This document shows, in pieces, positions 19,825 to 30,970 of a DNA stretch of 64,000 nucleotides (position 1 is the stretch's first letter; every line of letters starts with the position of its first letter). The DNA is taken from positions 31,458,939-31,522,938 of the forward strand of contig NC_073305.1 of NCBI RefSeq assembly GCF_027595985.1, in the 5' to 3' direction. Source of the DNA: Sorex araneus. Its lineage: Eukaryota; Chordata; Mammalia; Eulipotyphla; Soricidae. The position numbers and the translations under genes were made by a program. Below the pieces are notes generated by a model that was not told the origin of the DNA, did no database searches, and saw nothing but the letters and a program-made list of their open reading frames with translations.

Positions 19825-19962
19825 CCCTCTCTCTGTCATGTGACCCCCCCTCACCCTTTCCCCTAACGCCTCAGCCCCAATCCTGTTAGCTCAGGACATA
19901 TCTCCCCATTTTGCCTCATCGGCTCTAGAATCGTGTATCTGTGGGGCAGATTTCTAAGTGTG
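19825..19962 (-). repeat. Right arm of a large inverted repeat
   Basis: CTGTCATGTGACC, GCCTCAGCCCCAATCCTG, CCCCATTTTGCCTCATCGGC and TCTAGAATCGTG mirror the left arm. Arms are about 130 bp, near 85-90% identical by eye, and separated by about 710 bp. Confidence 0.85.
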
Positions 19963-19994
19963 CCACATGTGCCTTTTCGGGGGAGGGGGTGTTG

Positions 19995-20099
19995 GGGTCA
20001 CTCCTGGCTGTACTTGGGGCACCATATGCGATGCTGAGGTCGAGCCGGGGTGTGCCACATGCAAGACAAGCCTCTTGCCCTCTGCACTATCTCTCCAGC
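19995..20099 (-). mobile_element. SOR-A SINE, partial
   Basis: GGGGTCACTCCTGGCTGTAC and CTATCTCTCCAGC mark a shortened minus copy. Confidence 0.6.
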
Positions 20100-20369
20100 A
20101 CCTCCATTCCTTTCTCTTTTTGCCCCCTTCCGGCTCCCTCTTTTCTCTGCTGTTGCTGCTGTTGCAGGGACGAGGGGACACGTGTTTTTGCTGTGGTGCT
20201 CCCCAAGATTTGGGCTCCTTCAGCTGTGCTGCTCTCACATGCACTCCCCAGGGATTGCACTTCCTGGCCAGCGTGCCCATACGTCTTCTGAGGGGTGGTG
20301 GTTCCCTGGGAATAGTACCCTGACCGTGGTGTGACTAGAAATGATTTTGTGGGGTCAGAACTGCAGACA

Positions 20370-20551
20370 CAGTCAGAGCCATAGCACAGCAGGTAGGGCG
20401 TTTACCTTGCACACTGCCAACCTGGATTTTTGGATCCCAAATGGTTCCTCCGAGCACCACCAGGAGTAATTCCTGAGTGTAGAGCCAGGAATAACCCCTG
20501 AGAATCCTGGTGTGACCCCAAAAACAAACAAACAAACAAACAAACAAACAA
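20370..20551 (+). mobile_element. SOR-A SINE
   Basis: Diverged head and intact body with a (CAAA)n tail of about seven units. Confidence 0.88.
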
Positions 20552-20579
20552 ACAATGACCCCAGAGCTGCTGGCACTGA

Positions 20580-20678
20580 ACTAAGCACATGTGGGACACC
20601 GATGATTTGAACTCATGGCTGTATGCTTGGTTTATGTTTTGGCAAGAGATCTAAGTCACCAAACTATCCCTCCAGGCC
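20580..20678 (-). mobile_element. Degenerate SINE
   Basis: GATGATTTGAACTCATGG and ACTATCCCTCCAGGCCC only. Confidence 0.4.
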
Positions 20679-20693
20679 CTGGATGCACTTTCT

Positions 20694-21147
20694 TTTTTCT
20701 CTTTTTTCTTTTCTTTTTTTTCTTTTTATTTGGGGGGACTGGAGCAATAGCAGCAGGTAAGGCATTTATTTGCCTTGCACATGGCCAACCTGGATTCGAT
20801 TCCTCCGTCTCTCTCGGAGAGCCTGGCAAGCTACCAAAAGTGTCCCGCCCGCACGACAGAGCCTGGCAAGCTATCCGTGGTGTATTTGATATGCCAAAAA
20901 ACAGTAACAAGTATCACAATGGAGATGTTACTGGTGCCTGCTCTAGCAAATTGATGAACAAGGGGGTGACAGTGCTTCAGTGCTACAGTTTTATTTTGGG
21001 GTCACACCTGGTGATACACAGGGGCCATTCCTGGCCCTGCATTCAGGAATTACTCTGGCAGTGCTTGGGGGACTATATGGGATGCTGGAAATCAAACCCA
21101 GGTATGCTGCGTGCATCCTCCCCGCTGTGCTATCTCTCCAGCCCCCC
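20694..21147 (-). mobile_element. SOR-A SINE split by SOR-B
   Basis: The T-rich tail (20694-20731) and the body/head (20989-21147) belong to one minus copy. Outer TSD TGGATGCACTTTCT / TTGATGCATTTTCT lies at 20680-20693 and 21148-21161. Confidence 0.85.
20733..20988 (+). mobile_element. SOR-B SINE nested in a SOR-A tail
   Basis: Two-unit copy ending GACAGTGCTTCAGTGCTACAG, inserted in the tail of an opposite-strand SOR-A. TTTTATTTGGGG / TTTTATTTTGGGG flank it. Confidence 0.9.
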
Positions 21148-21274
21148 TTGATGCATTTTCTATGTGTCTCCTCTACCAATAAAGCTTCAAAAAAGAACAA
21201 GGTTGCTTCATATGCACTGATGGGGGTGATCCACAAAGTGTGCAAGTTCTAAAGTAATTTTAAAATGAGCCAAA

Positions 21275-21428
21275 GGGCTGGAGAGAGGGGTTAAAGGGCT
21301 GGAGTGCGAACAAGAGCGATATGGCCATGTGATGTGCCCTCACCCTACCCCTCAAGGACGGGGGCAACCTCAGAGCAGGAGCGGCAATTCCCCTGCCCCC
21401 AACACTGCTGGGTATGCCAGCCCCCCAA
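21275..21428 (+). mobile_element. Degenerate SINE
   Basis: GGGCTGGAGAGAGGGG and CAACACTGCTGGGTATGCC are suggestive only. Confidence 0.4.
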
Positions 21429-21439
21429 ACCCAACAACA

Positions 21440-22530
21440 GATAAAAATTACATACGTGTTTAGCTAAGCAGTTAACCAACCAATGAACTACTGACACTCC
21501 CACCCTCAACCCCCCCCCACTCTCCCCTCACCGGCGGTCTGCCCTATCCCTGTCCCCTCTGCTCCAGCCCCGCCTCCTCACACATGCTAGCTTCCCCGTG
21601 CTCCTCCTGCTCCTCTCTTCCACCTCTCAGGCCCACTAGCCACCCAGGTCCCACACAATCATTCTCCACCCCTCCCCCTTCCTTACCTGGCACCCATTCA
21701 ACTACCAAATAAAATTCCGAGTTTCCTAATTGCCATAAACCCGGGGCCTTCCAGTGCTTTCCACTGCTGCCCTGGCCAGACTGTCAGTATTTCCTTGCAG
21801 GAAGGGAAACCTCACTTCTGGCCTCAGTTTTCTCGAATCCCAGCTTTCCAACATCAGTGTTTCAAAGAGACGGGACAAGAGGTAAGGCATTTGCCTTGAA
21901 TGTGGCTGCTTGGGCTGTTCCCCGGAGCACAGAGCCTGAGGGCTGAAGGGTGTGGCCTAAAATTTTCCCACAAAAGGGAAAATTTGATTCTGTCTCTTAA
22001 CAGTGTGAAAGTGCTCCCCGGGGCCTGGGAGACAGCCCCAGTGTAGGGCGAGCACATGCCTGATTCTACACCTTCCCTGACATTGTCCCCAGCCCTACCA
22101 GCTACCGCCCCACAACAGCTGGAGGAGAAAAGCTTTTTGGGGGCTACCCTGAGCTGGACAGAGCCCACACTTTCTAACACGGAGCTCAGAATTGTCCTTG
22201 ATTCGATGGTCCCCACATCTTGGAGCCTTCTGAGCCACCCTGTCCTTCCGGCATGCAGACCGCCTGTGTTGTTCAATGAACCCATCTGGGGTCACCATCC
22301 CAGGCCTCAGCCCACCTCTCTTCCCCTTGGCCCCTCCTGTGCACCTCCAGGCCCCTCAGGAAGGCCTCATGAAGGTTATATTGAATCCACTCTTTTGCTC
22401 TGTCCTCTGGGCACCCCTCTGTCCTCCCTCAGCGGGTCACCACACCTGCTCAGTCTCGCTCCCCAGATAAGGTGCAAGGACTGTGGGTCTAGAATGGCGT
22501 CGCCCTTGACCCCATTCCAGAGTCCCACTC
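21440..22530. other. Mostly unique C-rich stretch
   Basis: One SINE-like scrap lies near 21867-21963. Open frames in 22050-22550 reflect base composition and have no recognisable domain. Confidence 0.5.
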
Positions 22531-22532
22531 CA

Positions 22533-22636
22533 GCCTGGCACTGCCACGAGTAATCCTGGCACACAGAGCCGGTAGTAAATCCTGAGCAGTGCTTGGTTTA
22601 CCCTTCCCACACCCCCCACAATACAAACAAATAAAA
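22533..22636 (+). mobile_element. SOR-A SINE, 3' half
   Basis: GGCACTGCCACGAGTAATCC to an ACAAATAAAAACC tail; the head is missing. Confidence 0.65.
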
Positions 22637-22736
22637 ACCCTAAAATGAATACAAGAAGTAAGTAGGGCTTAGTTATGGCTGAGCCCTTGGTAAATGCCAT
22701 TGCTCGGTTACAATGCTTTTCAAGAACTGGTTTCCG

Positions 22737-23035
22737 CTAGGAAGTTTGCCGTTGGGGGTGTGAGCAGGAGAATAGGTCTGGGGAGGGGACAGTAGGACAC
22801 GGGTGGAGGGAAGTGGTCACTCTGAAAGAGAAAGGAATGCTGAAAGGAGCACGAAGTGCCTGCCACAGAGAGAGGCTGGGGGGCAGGAGGGAAATGGGGA
22901 CACTGGTGGAGGAAGGTGGACACAGCTGAAGGAACTGGTGCTGGAACGCTTGTCTGAAACTCAATCATGAGTAACTCTAACTTTGGATTTCCCTGTGATT
23001 CAAGTAAATGAATAAAAATAACAATGGTTTTCTGC
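22737..23035 (+). mobile_element. L1 3' UTR
   Basis: CACTGGTGGAGGAAGG, GAACTGGTGCTGGAACG, CTCAATCATGAGTAACTC and a terminal CTGTGATTCAAGTAAATGA match the 3' ends of other L1s here. It includes the G-rich tract typical of L1 3' UTRs. Confidence 0.75.
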
Positions 23036-23039
23036 AAGA

Positions 23040-23575
23040 ACCCATAGAAGAACCCGGTTCTTTCAGGACAAGGATTTCTATGAAGCACTTGACAAACCTC
23101 ACCTTGGGTCAATACTTCCTTCCCTCCAATCTAAGGAATGTTTTTTTTATCCCATACTAGTTTCCCCTTGTAGGTAACTCTTGAACTTTAAATCTCAAAC
23201 GCAGTTGCTTGTATTATTAGAGTTTGTAATCTTGCCATCTAGAACAGACACAATCCCTGAGAGCAAATAGGAAGACTTGCCCAAGGACACACCTCAGAGG
23301 GAACAAGCAAAGGCCATGGGGGAGGGGTCCTGCTCTAGAGGGGACTGGAAATGTGAAGCTGACTTGATCTGCTCCCTGTCGGGACTGTCACCTTCGCCTT
23401 CTCCTGCTCCGTGTCTAGCTAAAGCCTTGCAGGTATATCAGGAATTTCCACACAGATAGCAGAGGAATATCGCCTGGCCTCAAATCCTTCATTGTCTGCT
23501 TTCACTCCCTAACCTACTTTGTAAATATTTGATCTGAAAATTAAGGTAATCTATTCTACCTTTACAAGCTGTTTT
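23040..23575. other. Unique stretch, no gene seen
   Basis: Low repeat content and no convincing exon. Confidence 0.5.
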
Positions 23576-23577
23576 AG

Positions 23578-23738
23578 GACGTGATTAGTGCAACGGATAG
23601 GGCATTTGTCTTGCATTCAGGGTCAATCCTCGGCATCCCATACATTCCCCTAGCACTGCTGGAAGTGTTTCCTGAGCACAGAACCAGGAGTAAGCCCTGA
23701 ACGCTGCCAGGTGTGGCTCCAAAACAAAACAGGCAAGG
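23578..23738 (+). mobile_element. SOR-A SINE, diverged
   Basis: ATAGGGCATTTGTCTTGC, TCCTCGGCATCCCATAC and a GCCAGGTGTGGCTCC end. Confidence 0.75.
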
Positions 23739-23767
23739 TAATATTTTCTGATAATAAGTCTTCCCGT

Positions 23768-23943
23768 GGGGCTGGAGCAATTTCACACAGGGTAGGGCGT
23801 TTGCCTTGCACGCAGCCGACCCAGGTTCTATTCCCAGCATCCCATATGGTCCCCTGAGCACCTCCAGGAGTAATTCCTGAGTGAAGAGCCAGAAGTAAAC
23901 CCTGTGCATTACCAGGTGTGACCCAAAAAAAGGCAAAAAAAAA
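23768..23943 (+). mobile_element. SOR-A SINE
   Basis: Near-consensus copy with A-tail; a short GTCTTC repeat may be its TSD. Confidence 0.92.
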
Positions 23944-24200
23944 ATGTCTTCTTTTATATGAGATATAGATAGATATCCTAGAATACATATATAACCTCAA
24001 ATATACTTCCGTGGCACAAATCCGGATATTAGTCATATCTGAGATAAGCTCAATTGCAGCCATTTATGTACTAAAATCACTTATGCATTCCTTGGACTCG
24101 GTGAGCACAATGCCTGTTTTTCAGGTTTTTTGCTTTTTTCTTTTCAGGAACCTTGCAGCAAGGTTATAAGTTTTTTGTATGCATTTGCTTTAGAGTTTTG

Positions 24201-24357
24201 GATCACACCCAGCAATGCACAGGGGTTACTCCTGTCTCTGCATTCAGGAATTCCTCCTGGCCGTGCTCGGGGGACAATATGGAATGCTGGGAATCTAACC
24301 CAGGTCAGCCGTGTGCAAGGCAAATGCCCTACCCGCTGTGCTATCACTCCAGCCCTG
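24201..24357 (-). mobile_element. SOR-A SINE
   Basis: Body and head are near consensus; the tail is lost. AGAGTTTTG at 24192-24200 and 24361-24369 is the likely TSD. Confidence 0.9.
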
Positions 24358-24612
24358 GTAAGAGTTTTGAACTGGGGCCTGAGTCATTCCCACTTTCAGC
24401 CCTGTTGCTTGGTAGTTGAATAATACGTGGACTTGTCTGAATAAGCACAAAAACGAACGCTGCATTTCCCTGGAGGATGCTAGAGGTGCTCCTGTTTCCC
24501 CAGGAAAAGGGGGCTACTGACCATTCCTAGCCCTCGGAGAGAGTCACCACGTCTTCACTGGCTCCTGCAAGGGGGCTTCATCCTGACCCAGGTGTGTGGG
24601 GCTTAAGAGTCA

Positions 24613-24823
24613 CAGGTTGGGACTGGAGAGACAGTACAGGCCTTTAGGGCGCCTGCCTTGCATGTGGCTAGTCCCACTTCAGTCCCCAGCACGAGACAGT
24701 CCTCCAGCACTGCTGGGAGAAACCCCTGGGCACAGAGCCATAAGGCAGCCCCCAGGACCACCACGTGCAGCCCTACTTCCCACCCCCTCCAGCGCCCCCA
24801 CCAAAACAAAACAAAACAAAACA
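24613..24823 (+). mobile_element. SOR-A SINE, diverged
   Basis: The head GGGACTGGAGAGACAGTACA, GGGCACAGAGCCATAAGG and an AAAACAAAAC tail. Confidence 0.75.
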
Positions 24824-24829
24824 CTAGAG

Positions 24830-25560
24830 CCACAAGTTGATCATTAGGAAAATCCCCTACACATACACTCAGAAACTTTGGGCCTTAACGTAGCAAAGTC
24901 TCTCCGGATGGGTAGGGACAGGTCCGCAGAGTCAGATGACAGAGGTCCCTACGGTCCCCACCTGCTACCAGACAAGCAAGCATGAGTCACTGGCTCTGTG
25001 CCCAGATCCCACTTCCATTAGGAACAGTCACACCACATGATCCTTGGGGACGCGCTGAAGATCAGATTGTACCATGGCCTGCCTGAGTCAGGTGCTGCTT
25101 GCGACTCTGCCCCTGCCACCTAGCATACTGCTCGACATGGTACAAAAATACACATGCCACTTTGGCCTGAGTACTTTCAGAATGTGGGCCATTAGCACCC
25201 AAAGAGCCCCTGGAAGAGCCCGATTCCTTAATTGCTAAAGTCTGATTCGAGGCCTGTCGCGGCAGTGAACTCTCACCGGAATTGAATGACTAAGCGTGGC
25301 TGACGGGGCGAAGACATGTTGCTTAAGTAAACGTGGCAGAGTCGGTAGGTCAAGGCCTCTGTGCCCAGGACCTTCTGCAGAACAGAGAGCTCTCTCCGTC
25401 CACCGTGGGCTCTTTCCTGCTTCCCGGGAATAACTTTCCTTCCCGTCGAAGCCTCGGGCCCCTTCTTAGTCCAGGGCAGCCTAGAAACCCCCATCTGTGC
25501 CTCACTGTCTTGGGATCTTCTCCTCCACGCATGAACATAACTGAATTTAGGTTTGGGTTG
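24830..25560. other. Unique stretch, no gene seen
   Basis: Repeat-poor and without an exon I can support. Confidence 0.5.
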
Positions 25561-25581
25561 TGTTGGGGTTTTTTTATTTTG

Positions 25582-25764
25582 TGGGTTTTTTTTTGGGGGG
25601 GGGGTCACAACACCTGGCAATGCACAGGGGTTACTCCTGGCTCATGCAGGAATGACTCTGGTGATCCTCAGGGGACCATACGGGATGCTGGGAATTGAAC
25701 CTGGGGCGACCACGTGCAAGGCAAACGCCCTACCCCCTACCCGCTATGCAATCGCTCCAGCCCC
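25582..25764 (-). mobile_element. SOR-A SINE nested in a SOR-A tail
   Basis: Near-consensus copy; TATTTTGT flanks both sides. It sits in the T-rich tail of the older minus copy that follows. Confidence 0.88.
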
Positions 25765-25939
25765 TATTTTGTTTTGTTTTGGGGAGCAAATCAGGCAATG
25801 CTCAGAGGTCACTCCTGGCTCTGCACTCATGGATTAATCTTGGTGGTGCTTAGGGGGATTATATGGAATACCAAGGAATGAATCTGCTTCGGTTGGTGCA
25901 AGGCAGACACCCTACCCACTGTACTGTCACTCCAGTCTC
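25765..25939 (-). mobile_element. SOR-A SINE, diverged
   Basis: GGAGCAAATCAGGCAATGC through TGTCACTCCAGTCTCC. Confidence 0.82.
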
Positions 25940-26200
25940 CACGACATTGGTTTTTTTCCCCTCCTATTCCTCTGTAAAATTTCTGAGCTTGACGACTTGT
26001 CAGCTCAGAAATGGTTATCTGTGCAAGACTTTTGCAGACCCTTTCTACTTGCTAGATAGGACACTGCTGATCCATAAATTCTTGAATAAAGCTGATTAAA
26101 GCTTACACTTATATGGGTGACTTTTAACATTACTCTTCCAGAGATCAGCAGACAAAGGAACCAGCAGCCTGTGTCGTCGGCTCTCTCGAAGGGCTCCTAC

Positions 26201-26330
26201 TAGGAGCGGGGAGATGACACGGAGGGTGACTCATGCTTTGTATGTAGGAGTCTTGGGTGTAATTCACAACACTACATGGACCCCATTGCCAGGCATGGCC
26301 CCAAAACAAAACAAACAAAAAAATAAAATA
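26201..26330 (+). mobile_element. Degenerate SOR-like SINE
   Basis: GGAGCGGGGAGATGACAC and CCATTGCCAGGCATGGCCCC before an A-rich tail. Confidence 0.5.
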
Positions 26331-26555
26331 AACAAAATATTATCTAAAAGATCAGAGGTCTGCTGAGAAATCTCTTTGTTACCTTTTGGTTTTGGGCCAT
26401 AACTTCTAGAACTCTAATGGGACCGGGAGGGGTGTCTCCCAGGGGGACCTCTTGCATGCGAAGGGTTCTCAGTCCTTTGGGTCCTCTCCTCAGCCCTGAG
26501 AAATCTCTTTATCTGCCCCTACCAGGAATTCCAAGACCCATCCCCAGCCCTTGGG

Positions 26556-26801
26556 CTGGAGCTCTAGCACAGCAGGTAGGGTGTTTGCCTTGCACACGGT
26601 CGACTCAGGTTCGATTCCTACACCCCTCTCGGAGAGCCCGGCAAGCTCCCGAGAGTATCCCGCCCACATGGCAGAGCCTGGCAAGCTCCCCATGGTGTAA
26701 TGGATATGCCAAACACAGTCACAACAGGTCTCACCATGGAGACGTGACTGGTGCCCGCTCAAGCAAATCGATGAGCAACGGGATGACAGTGACAGTGACA
26801 G
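26556..26801 (+). mobile_element. SOR-B SINE, full length
   Basis: Two-unit copy ending GATGACAGTGACAGTGACAG, directly followed by the 16-bp TSD ATCCCCAGCCCTTGGG (26540-26555 and 26802-26817). Confidence 0.96.
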
Positions 26802-26934
26802 ATCCCCAGCCCTTGGGAAGAGCTCATGGAAATCAGGATACTGCATCTTAAGAAGCCAGAAAGGAGATAACCTCATAGTTCCTGCTGAGAGTGAAGGTCT
26901 GAGGACTCCTCTTTAATGCAAATGACTTTTTCTT

Positions 26935-27243
26935 TTTGGATTTTGGGCCACATCCAAATGGCCTCAAGCCTTAAGACTGGCTATGTGGACTGGAGAGATA
27001 GCATGGCGAGTAGGGCATTTGCCTTGCACGCAGCCAAGCCGGGTTCGATTCCCAGCATCCCATATGGTCCCCTGAGCACTGCCAGGAGTAATTCCTGAGT
27101 GCAAAGCCAAGTGTGACCCCCACACACACACACAAAAAAAAAAACTGGCTATGTGCTGGGGCTCACTCCTGGTGAGGAAGGCAGGTAAAGGGTTCATCTG
27201 CATGCAAGGCAAGTGCCCTACCCACTGTACTATCCCTCCAGTC
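26935..27243 (-). mobile_element. Old SINE split by SOR-A
   Basis: TTTTGGGCCACATCC at left and CTGTACTATCCCTCCAGTC at right belong to one eroded minus copy. Confidence 0.55.
26988..27143 (+). mobile_element. SOR-A SINE, nested
   Basis: TSD ACTGGCTATGTG (26976-26987 and 27144-27155). About 20 bp are missing before GTGTGACC, and the tail starts with a CA run before poly(A). Confidence 0.94.
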
Positions 27244-27399
27244 ACTCCCCCCAAAACGTTTTTTCATAATTACAAGAAAGAATATGGAAGGGAGCGAAGG
27301 AGGGAAAACCAAAAGAGTTGAAAAAAATCTGGGAAATGAACCTGATGGCAGGCAGAGAACTGAGAAAAGAAAAGACCTCCCGGAGAAGGACAATGCTAG

Positions 27400-27511
27400 G
27401 GGCTGGAGCAATAGCACAGCCCCCTGAGCATCGCCAGGGTAATTTCTGAGTGCAGAGCCTTGAGTAACCCCTGTGCATCGTCAGATGTGACCCAAAAAGC
27501 AAAAAAAAAGA
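27400..27511 (+). mobile_element. SOR-A SINE, internal deletion
   Basis: AGGGGCTGGAGCAATAGCAC joins directly to AGCCCCCTGAGCATCGCC, removing the B-box and middle third. Confidence 0.88.
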
Positions 27512-27531
27512 CAAATGATAAAAGTGTCAGT

Positions 27532-27659
27532 GGGGCTGGAGAGATGATTAAGGCCCTTCCCTTGCTCTAGGTTGACCCTGGTTCAATCTTGGACCCTGCG
27601 AGTCCTTCTGAACAACTCCAGTAGCCCCTGAGCATCGTCCTCCTAGGTCTGGCCCCAAC
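27532..27659 (+). mobile_element. SOR-A SINE, diverged
   Basis: GGGGCTGGAGAGATGATTAA, CTGGTTCAATCTTGG and GCCCCTGAGCATCG. Confidence 0.68.
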
Positions 27660-27718
27660 ATTCTGCACTCCTAAACCTTCTGACTGCTGCCCTCACCCCA
27701 AAAATAAAAGTCAGACTC

Positions 27719-27895
27719 AGACTGGAGACACAGTACAGTGGGTAGGGTACTTGTCTTGCATGTGGCCAACCCGGGTTCAAACCCTGAAACCCCATACCCC
27801 GCCAGGAGTGATCCCTGAGTGCATAGACAGGAATAACTCCTGAGCATCCTTGGATATGCCCCCGCAACCCCTCCAAATGAAAACAACAACAGAAA
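27719..27895 (+). mobile_element. SOR-A SINE, diverged
   Basis: GACTGGAGACACAGTACAG, CGGGTTCAAACCC and an A/C-rich tail. Confidence 0.78.
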
Positions 27896-27989
27896 AAAAG
27901 GTCTGACTGAAACCTCAAAGAAGACAAATAGAAGCTCATTCTTAGAAGAAAAGAAAAAAGAGAGAAAGAGAGAGAGGAACATTTATAGA

Positions 27990-28478
27990 ATCGAAACCAA
28001 ACAACTGTTTCTATTGAAAGTGCACTACCAAATTTAGAAAGACCCAAGACTGATATAGTCATGGCATTTCAGGACTCCAGGGATAAAATGTGAGTCCAAA
28101 AAGCTTCCAGAGAGAGGGAGGGAAAGCAAAGCACAGCGTAGAGGAAGGACGGGGCATTGTGGAAGAGGCCAACACAGAGTGGCTTAATCAGGACAGAGAG
28201 GAATTCCTGAACCTGGCAGAGGCCAGAGTGTGAGCGCACCAAGGGCACTTCCTCGTCACAGAGCCTGCAACTCTGCGCTCAGGGGGACCCTAGTGCTCCC
28301 TCCTGTCTGTCTCCCACCTGGGAAAGTGGGGAGGGAGAAAGGCCTCTGGGGGCTGTGGAGAGAGTAAGACACGGCTGCGGCTGACACAGCGGGACTGGAC
28401 ACAAGCACTGTAAGGAAAGCTTCGGAGTATGGTTCCAGCGAGGCTCCCTGCTACTTGGGGCTAAAGGGAAACTGGACA
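27990..28478. other. Unique stretch, no gene seen
   Basis: No repeat or exon identified. Confidence 0.5.
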
Positions 28479-28479
28479 A

Positions 28480-28655
28480 GGGGCTGGAGTGATAGCACAA
28501 TGGGTAGGGTATTTGCCTTGCACGCGGCCAACCCAGGTTCAATTCCCAGCATCTCATATGGTCCCCCGAGCACCGCCAGGAGTAATTCCTGAGTGCAAGA
28601 GCCAGGAGTAACCCCTGAGCATTGCCGGGTATGACCCCCCCCCAAAAAAAAAAAA
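28480..28655 (+). mobile_element. SOR-A SINE
   Basis: Near-consensus copy whose A-tail seeded the following purine array. Confidence 0.93.
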
Positions 28656-28960
<305 letters not shown>

Positions 28961-29281
28961 AGAGAACAGGGGTCTTAGAGACCTAGAACCAAAAATTTCT
29001 AGTGCCCGTGGAATGATTTGCTCCTGTTAAGTGGGGAAAAGGTAAGTTAAATGGGAAAAAGGAGGCCCCAGAAGCAGATTTGGAGAGAACATGCAGGACA
29101 GTGTAAATGATAAATGGTGCTGGGAGGAAATGTCCAAGGGGAAATAATGGAATTCGTAAGTAAAGTAATACATTTGCTCACCTAGGGAGAGAACTGGTAG
29201 AACACTCTATCCAATGGAGCAAATGATTAGCAGAAGAATAATATGTCACTTATAAAAAAAAAAAAAGCAAAGGCAATTACT

Positions 29282-29432
29282 GGGTTTTTTTTTTGGAGGG
29301 GGGTGGTTGAGGGGTGTTTAGGGGCTACTCCTGACTCAATCTTCAGGGGACCATGTAGTACCAGAGTTGGAATCAGATCCTCCCGCATGCCAGCATGCAA
29401 AGCATGTGCACTGGCTGTTAAGTTACCTATCA
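29282..29432 (-). mobile_element. Degenerate SOR-like SINE
   Basis: T-run, GGGGCTACTCCTGACTC and GGGGACCATGTAGTACCAG. Confidence 0.5.
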
Positions 29433-29496
29433 CTCAGCAATGAACAATCTTCATTCTGAGGAGAGGGGAGAGAGTATCTGAGATGTCATTATATTT

Positions 29497-29499
<3 letters not shown>

Positions 29500-29541
<42 letters not shown>
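29500..29541. repeat. (GA)n microsatellite
   Basis: About 20 GA units joined to the L1 3' end that follows. Confidence 0.97.
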
Positions 29542-29544
<3 letters not shown>

Positions 29545-29725
29545 GCCTGCCATAGAGGCAGGCAGAGGTGGGGTGTAGGGGGAATGAAACTGGGGATACT
29601 GGTGATGGGAAATGTAGACTGGTGAAGGGACCCATGTTGGAACATTATGTGACTGACTGAAACCCAATCATAAACAACTTTGTAACTGTAACTGCATCTC
29701 ACTGTGATTCAGTAATAATAATAAT
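29542..29725 (+). mobile_element. L1 3' UTR
   Basis: GCAGAGGTGGGGTGTAGG, GAAACCCAATCATAAACAAC and CTCACTGTGATTCAGTAATA are the plus-sense form of the L1 terminus seen at 47830. Confidence 0.8.
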
Positions 29726-29902
29726 ATACTTCTTAGAGCTATATTAAGCTAGCTACATGTTCTAGCAGGGTGAACTGGTTACTAAATTAACTTAGGACTC
29801 CATGCAGCTAAGGAATGTTGGGGAGGAGGGATGTACTCGGGTCGGGGTGGGAATCCAGGACCTGAAGATAGATAAAAGGACAGTATGCATGTTTTGTCTG
29901 AG

Positions 29903-29980
29903 GGATGCCTGGGCACTCCTGAGCACCTCACTGAGAGCATCCTCTCAGCACCACTGGATATGTCACCCCCCCAAAAAGAG
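29903..29980 (+). mobile_element. SOR-A SINE, 3' half
   Basis: CTCCTGAGCACCTCACTG and CACTGGATATGTCACCCCCC before an A-run. Confidence 0.5.
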
Positions 29981-29981
29981 C

Positions 29982-30185
29982 ACTGTAGCACTGTTATCCC
30001 GTTGTTCATCGATTTGCCTAGTGGGCACCATTAACATCTCCATTGTGAGATTTGTTGTTACTGTTTTTTGGCATATCAAATATACCACGGGTAGCTTGCC
30101 AGGCTCTCCGAGAGGGATGGAGAAATCAAACCAGGGTCGGTCGAATGCAAGGTAAGTTCCCTACCTGCTGTGCTATAACTCCAGT
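29982..30185 (-). mobile_element. SOR-B SINE, single-unit form
   Basis: CACTGTAGCACTGTTATCCC through CTATAACTCCAGTTC. Only one GTAGCTTGCCAGGCTCTCC unit is present. Confidence 0.9.
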
Positions 30186-30254
30186 TCTACCCCTCCCCCC
30201 CAAATGAACAGCAAATCTTTGTTGAATTTTATAGAATATCTGGATTACATTAAT

Positions 30255-30427
30255 TGGGGCTGGAGTGATAGCACAGTGGGTAGGGTGTTTGCCTTGCTCT
30301 CGGCCGACCAGGGTTCGAATCCCAGCATCCCATATGGTCCCCTGAGCACCGCCAGGAGTAATTCCTGAGTGCAGAGCCAGGAGTAACCCCTGTGCATCGC
30401 CGGGTGTGACCCAAAAAGAAAAAAAAA
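30255..30427 (+). mobile_element. SOR-A SINE, very young
   Basis: Consensus copy with a perfect 22-bp TSD (30233-30254 and 30428-30449). Confidence 0.97.
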
Positions 30428-30515
30428 AGAATATCTGGATTACATTAATCAAAAAGTACCAGACAACTTTATTCACAATGAGAGAAATACAACATAAGTT
30501 AAAATAAGAATATTT

Positions 30516-30670
30516 GGTGCTGGAACGATAATACAGCAGGTAAGGCATTTGCCTTGCACACAGCCAATCCACGGTCTATCCCCGGCCCCCCAAGCACTGC
30601 CAGGGAGTGATTCCAGGAGCAATCACTGAACATTGCTGGGTGTGACCCAAAAAGCCGAAAAGACAAACAA
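30516..30670 (+). mobile_element. SOR-A SINE
   Basis: TSD AAGAATATTT (30506-30515 and 30671-30680); a short deletion follows CCCCGGCCCCCC. Confidence 0.9.
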
Positions 30671-30814
30671 AAGAATATTTTCCCCAACCACACTGGTAAA
30701 AATCCCTGAAGTCTGGGATTAACGAGGGCTGTGGGGTCTCGGACCCTCACGCACATGGTAGGAACGGTGCCAGCTGCCCTAACCTAACGCAGAGCAATTT
30801 AAGCAGACTGCAGA

Positions 30815-30970
30815 GGTGTATGCTGGTCTTTCAGTCAGCAAGGCCACTCAGGGGAAATTTCCTAGAGATAGATCCACCTTGTGCAAAAGCGAGATCTGAA
30901 TATTCACTGCAGTGTCTTTTAGGAAGCAAATTTTGGTCAATCTGCTTAAGTAAAAAAAAAAAAAATTAAA
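30815..30970 (+). repeat. Local duplicate, copy 1
   Basis: It shares GGAAATTTCCTA-like, ATTCACTGCAG and ATCTGCTTAAGT blocks in order with 31355-31512, about 75-80% identical by eye. A SINE follows both copies. Confidence 0.7.

Noticed and set aside
22056-22553. 165-codon open frame, Pro/Ser-rich
   Set aside because: C-rich low-complexity composition with no splice context or domain; it runs into a SINE fragment.
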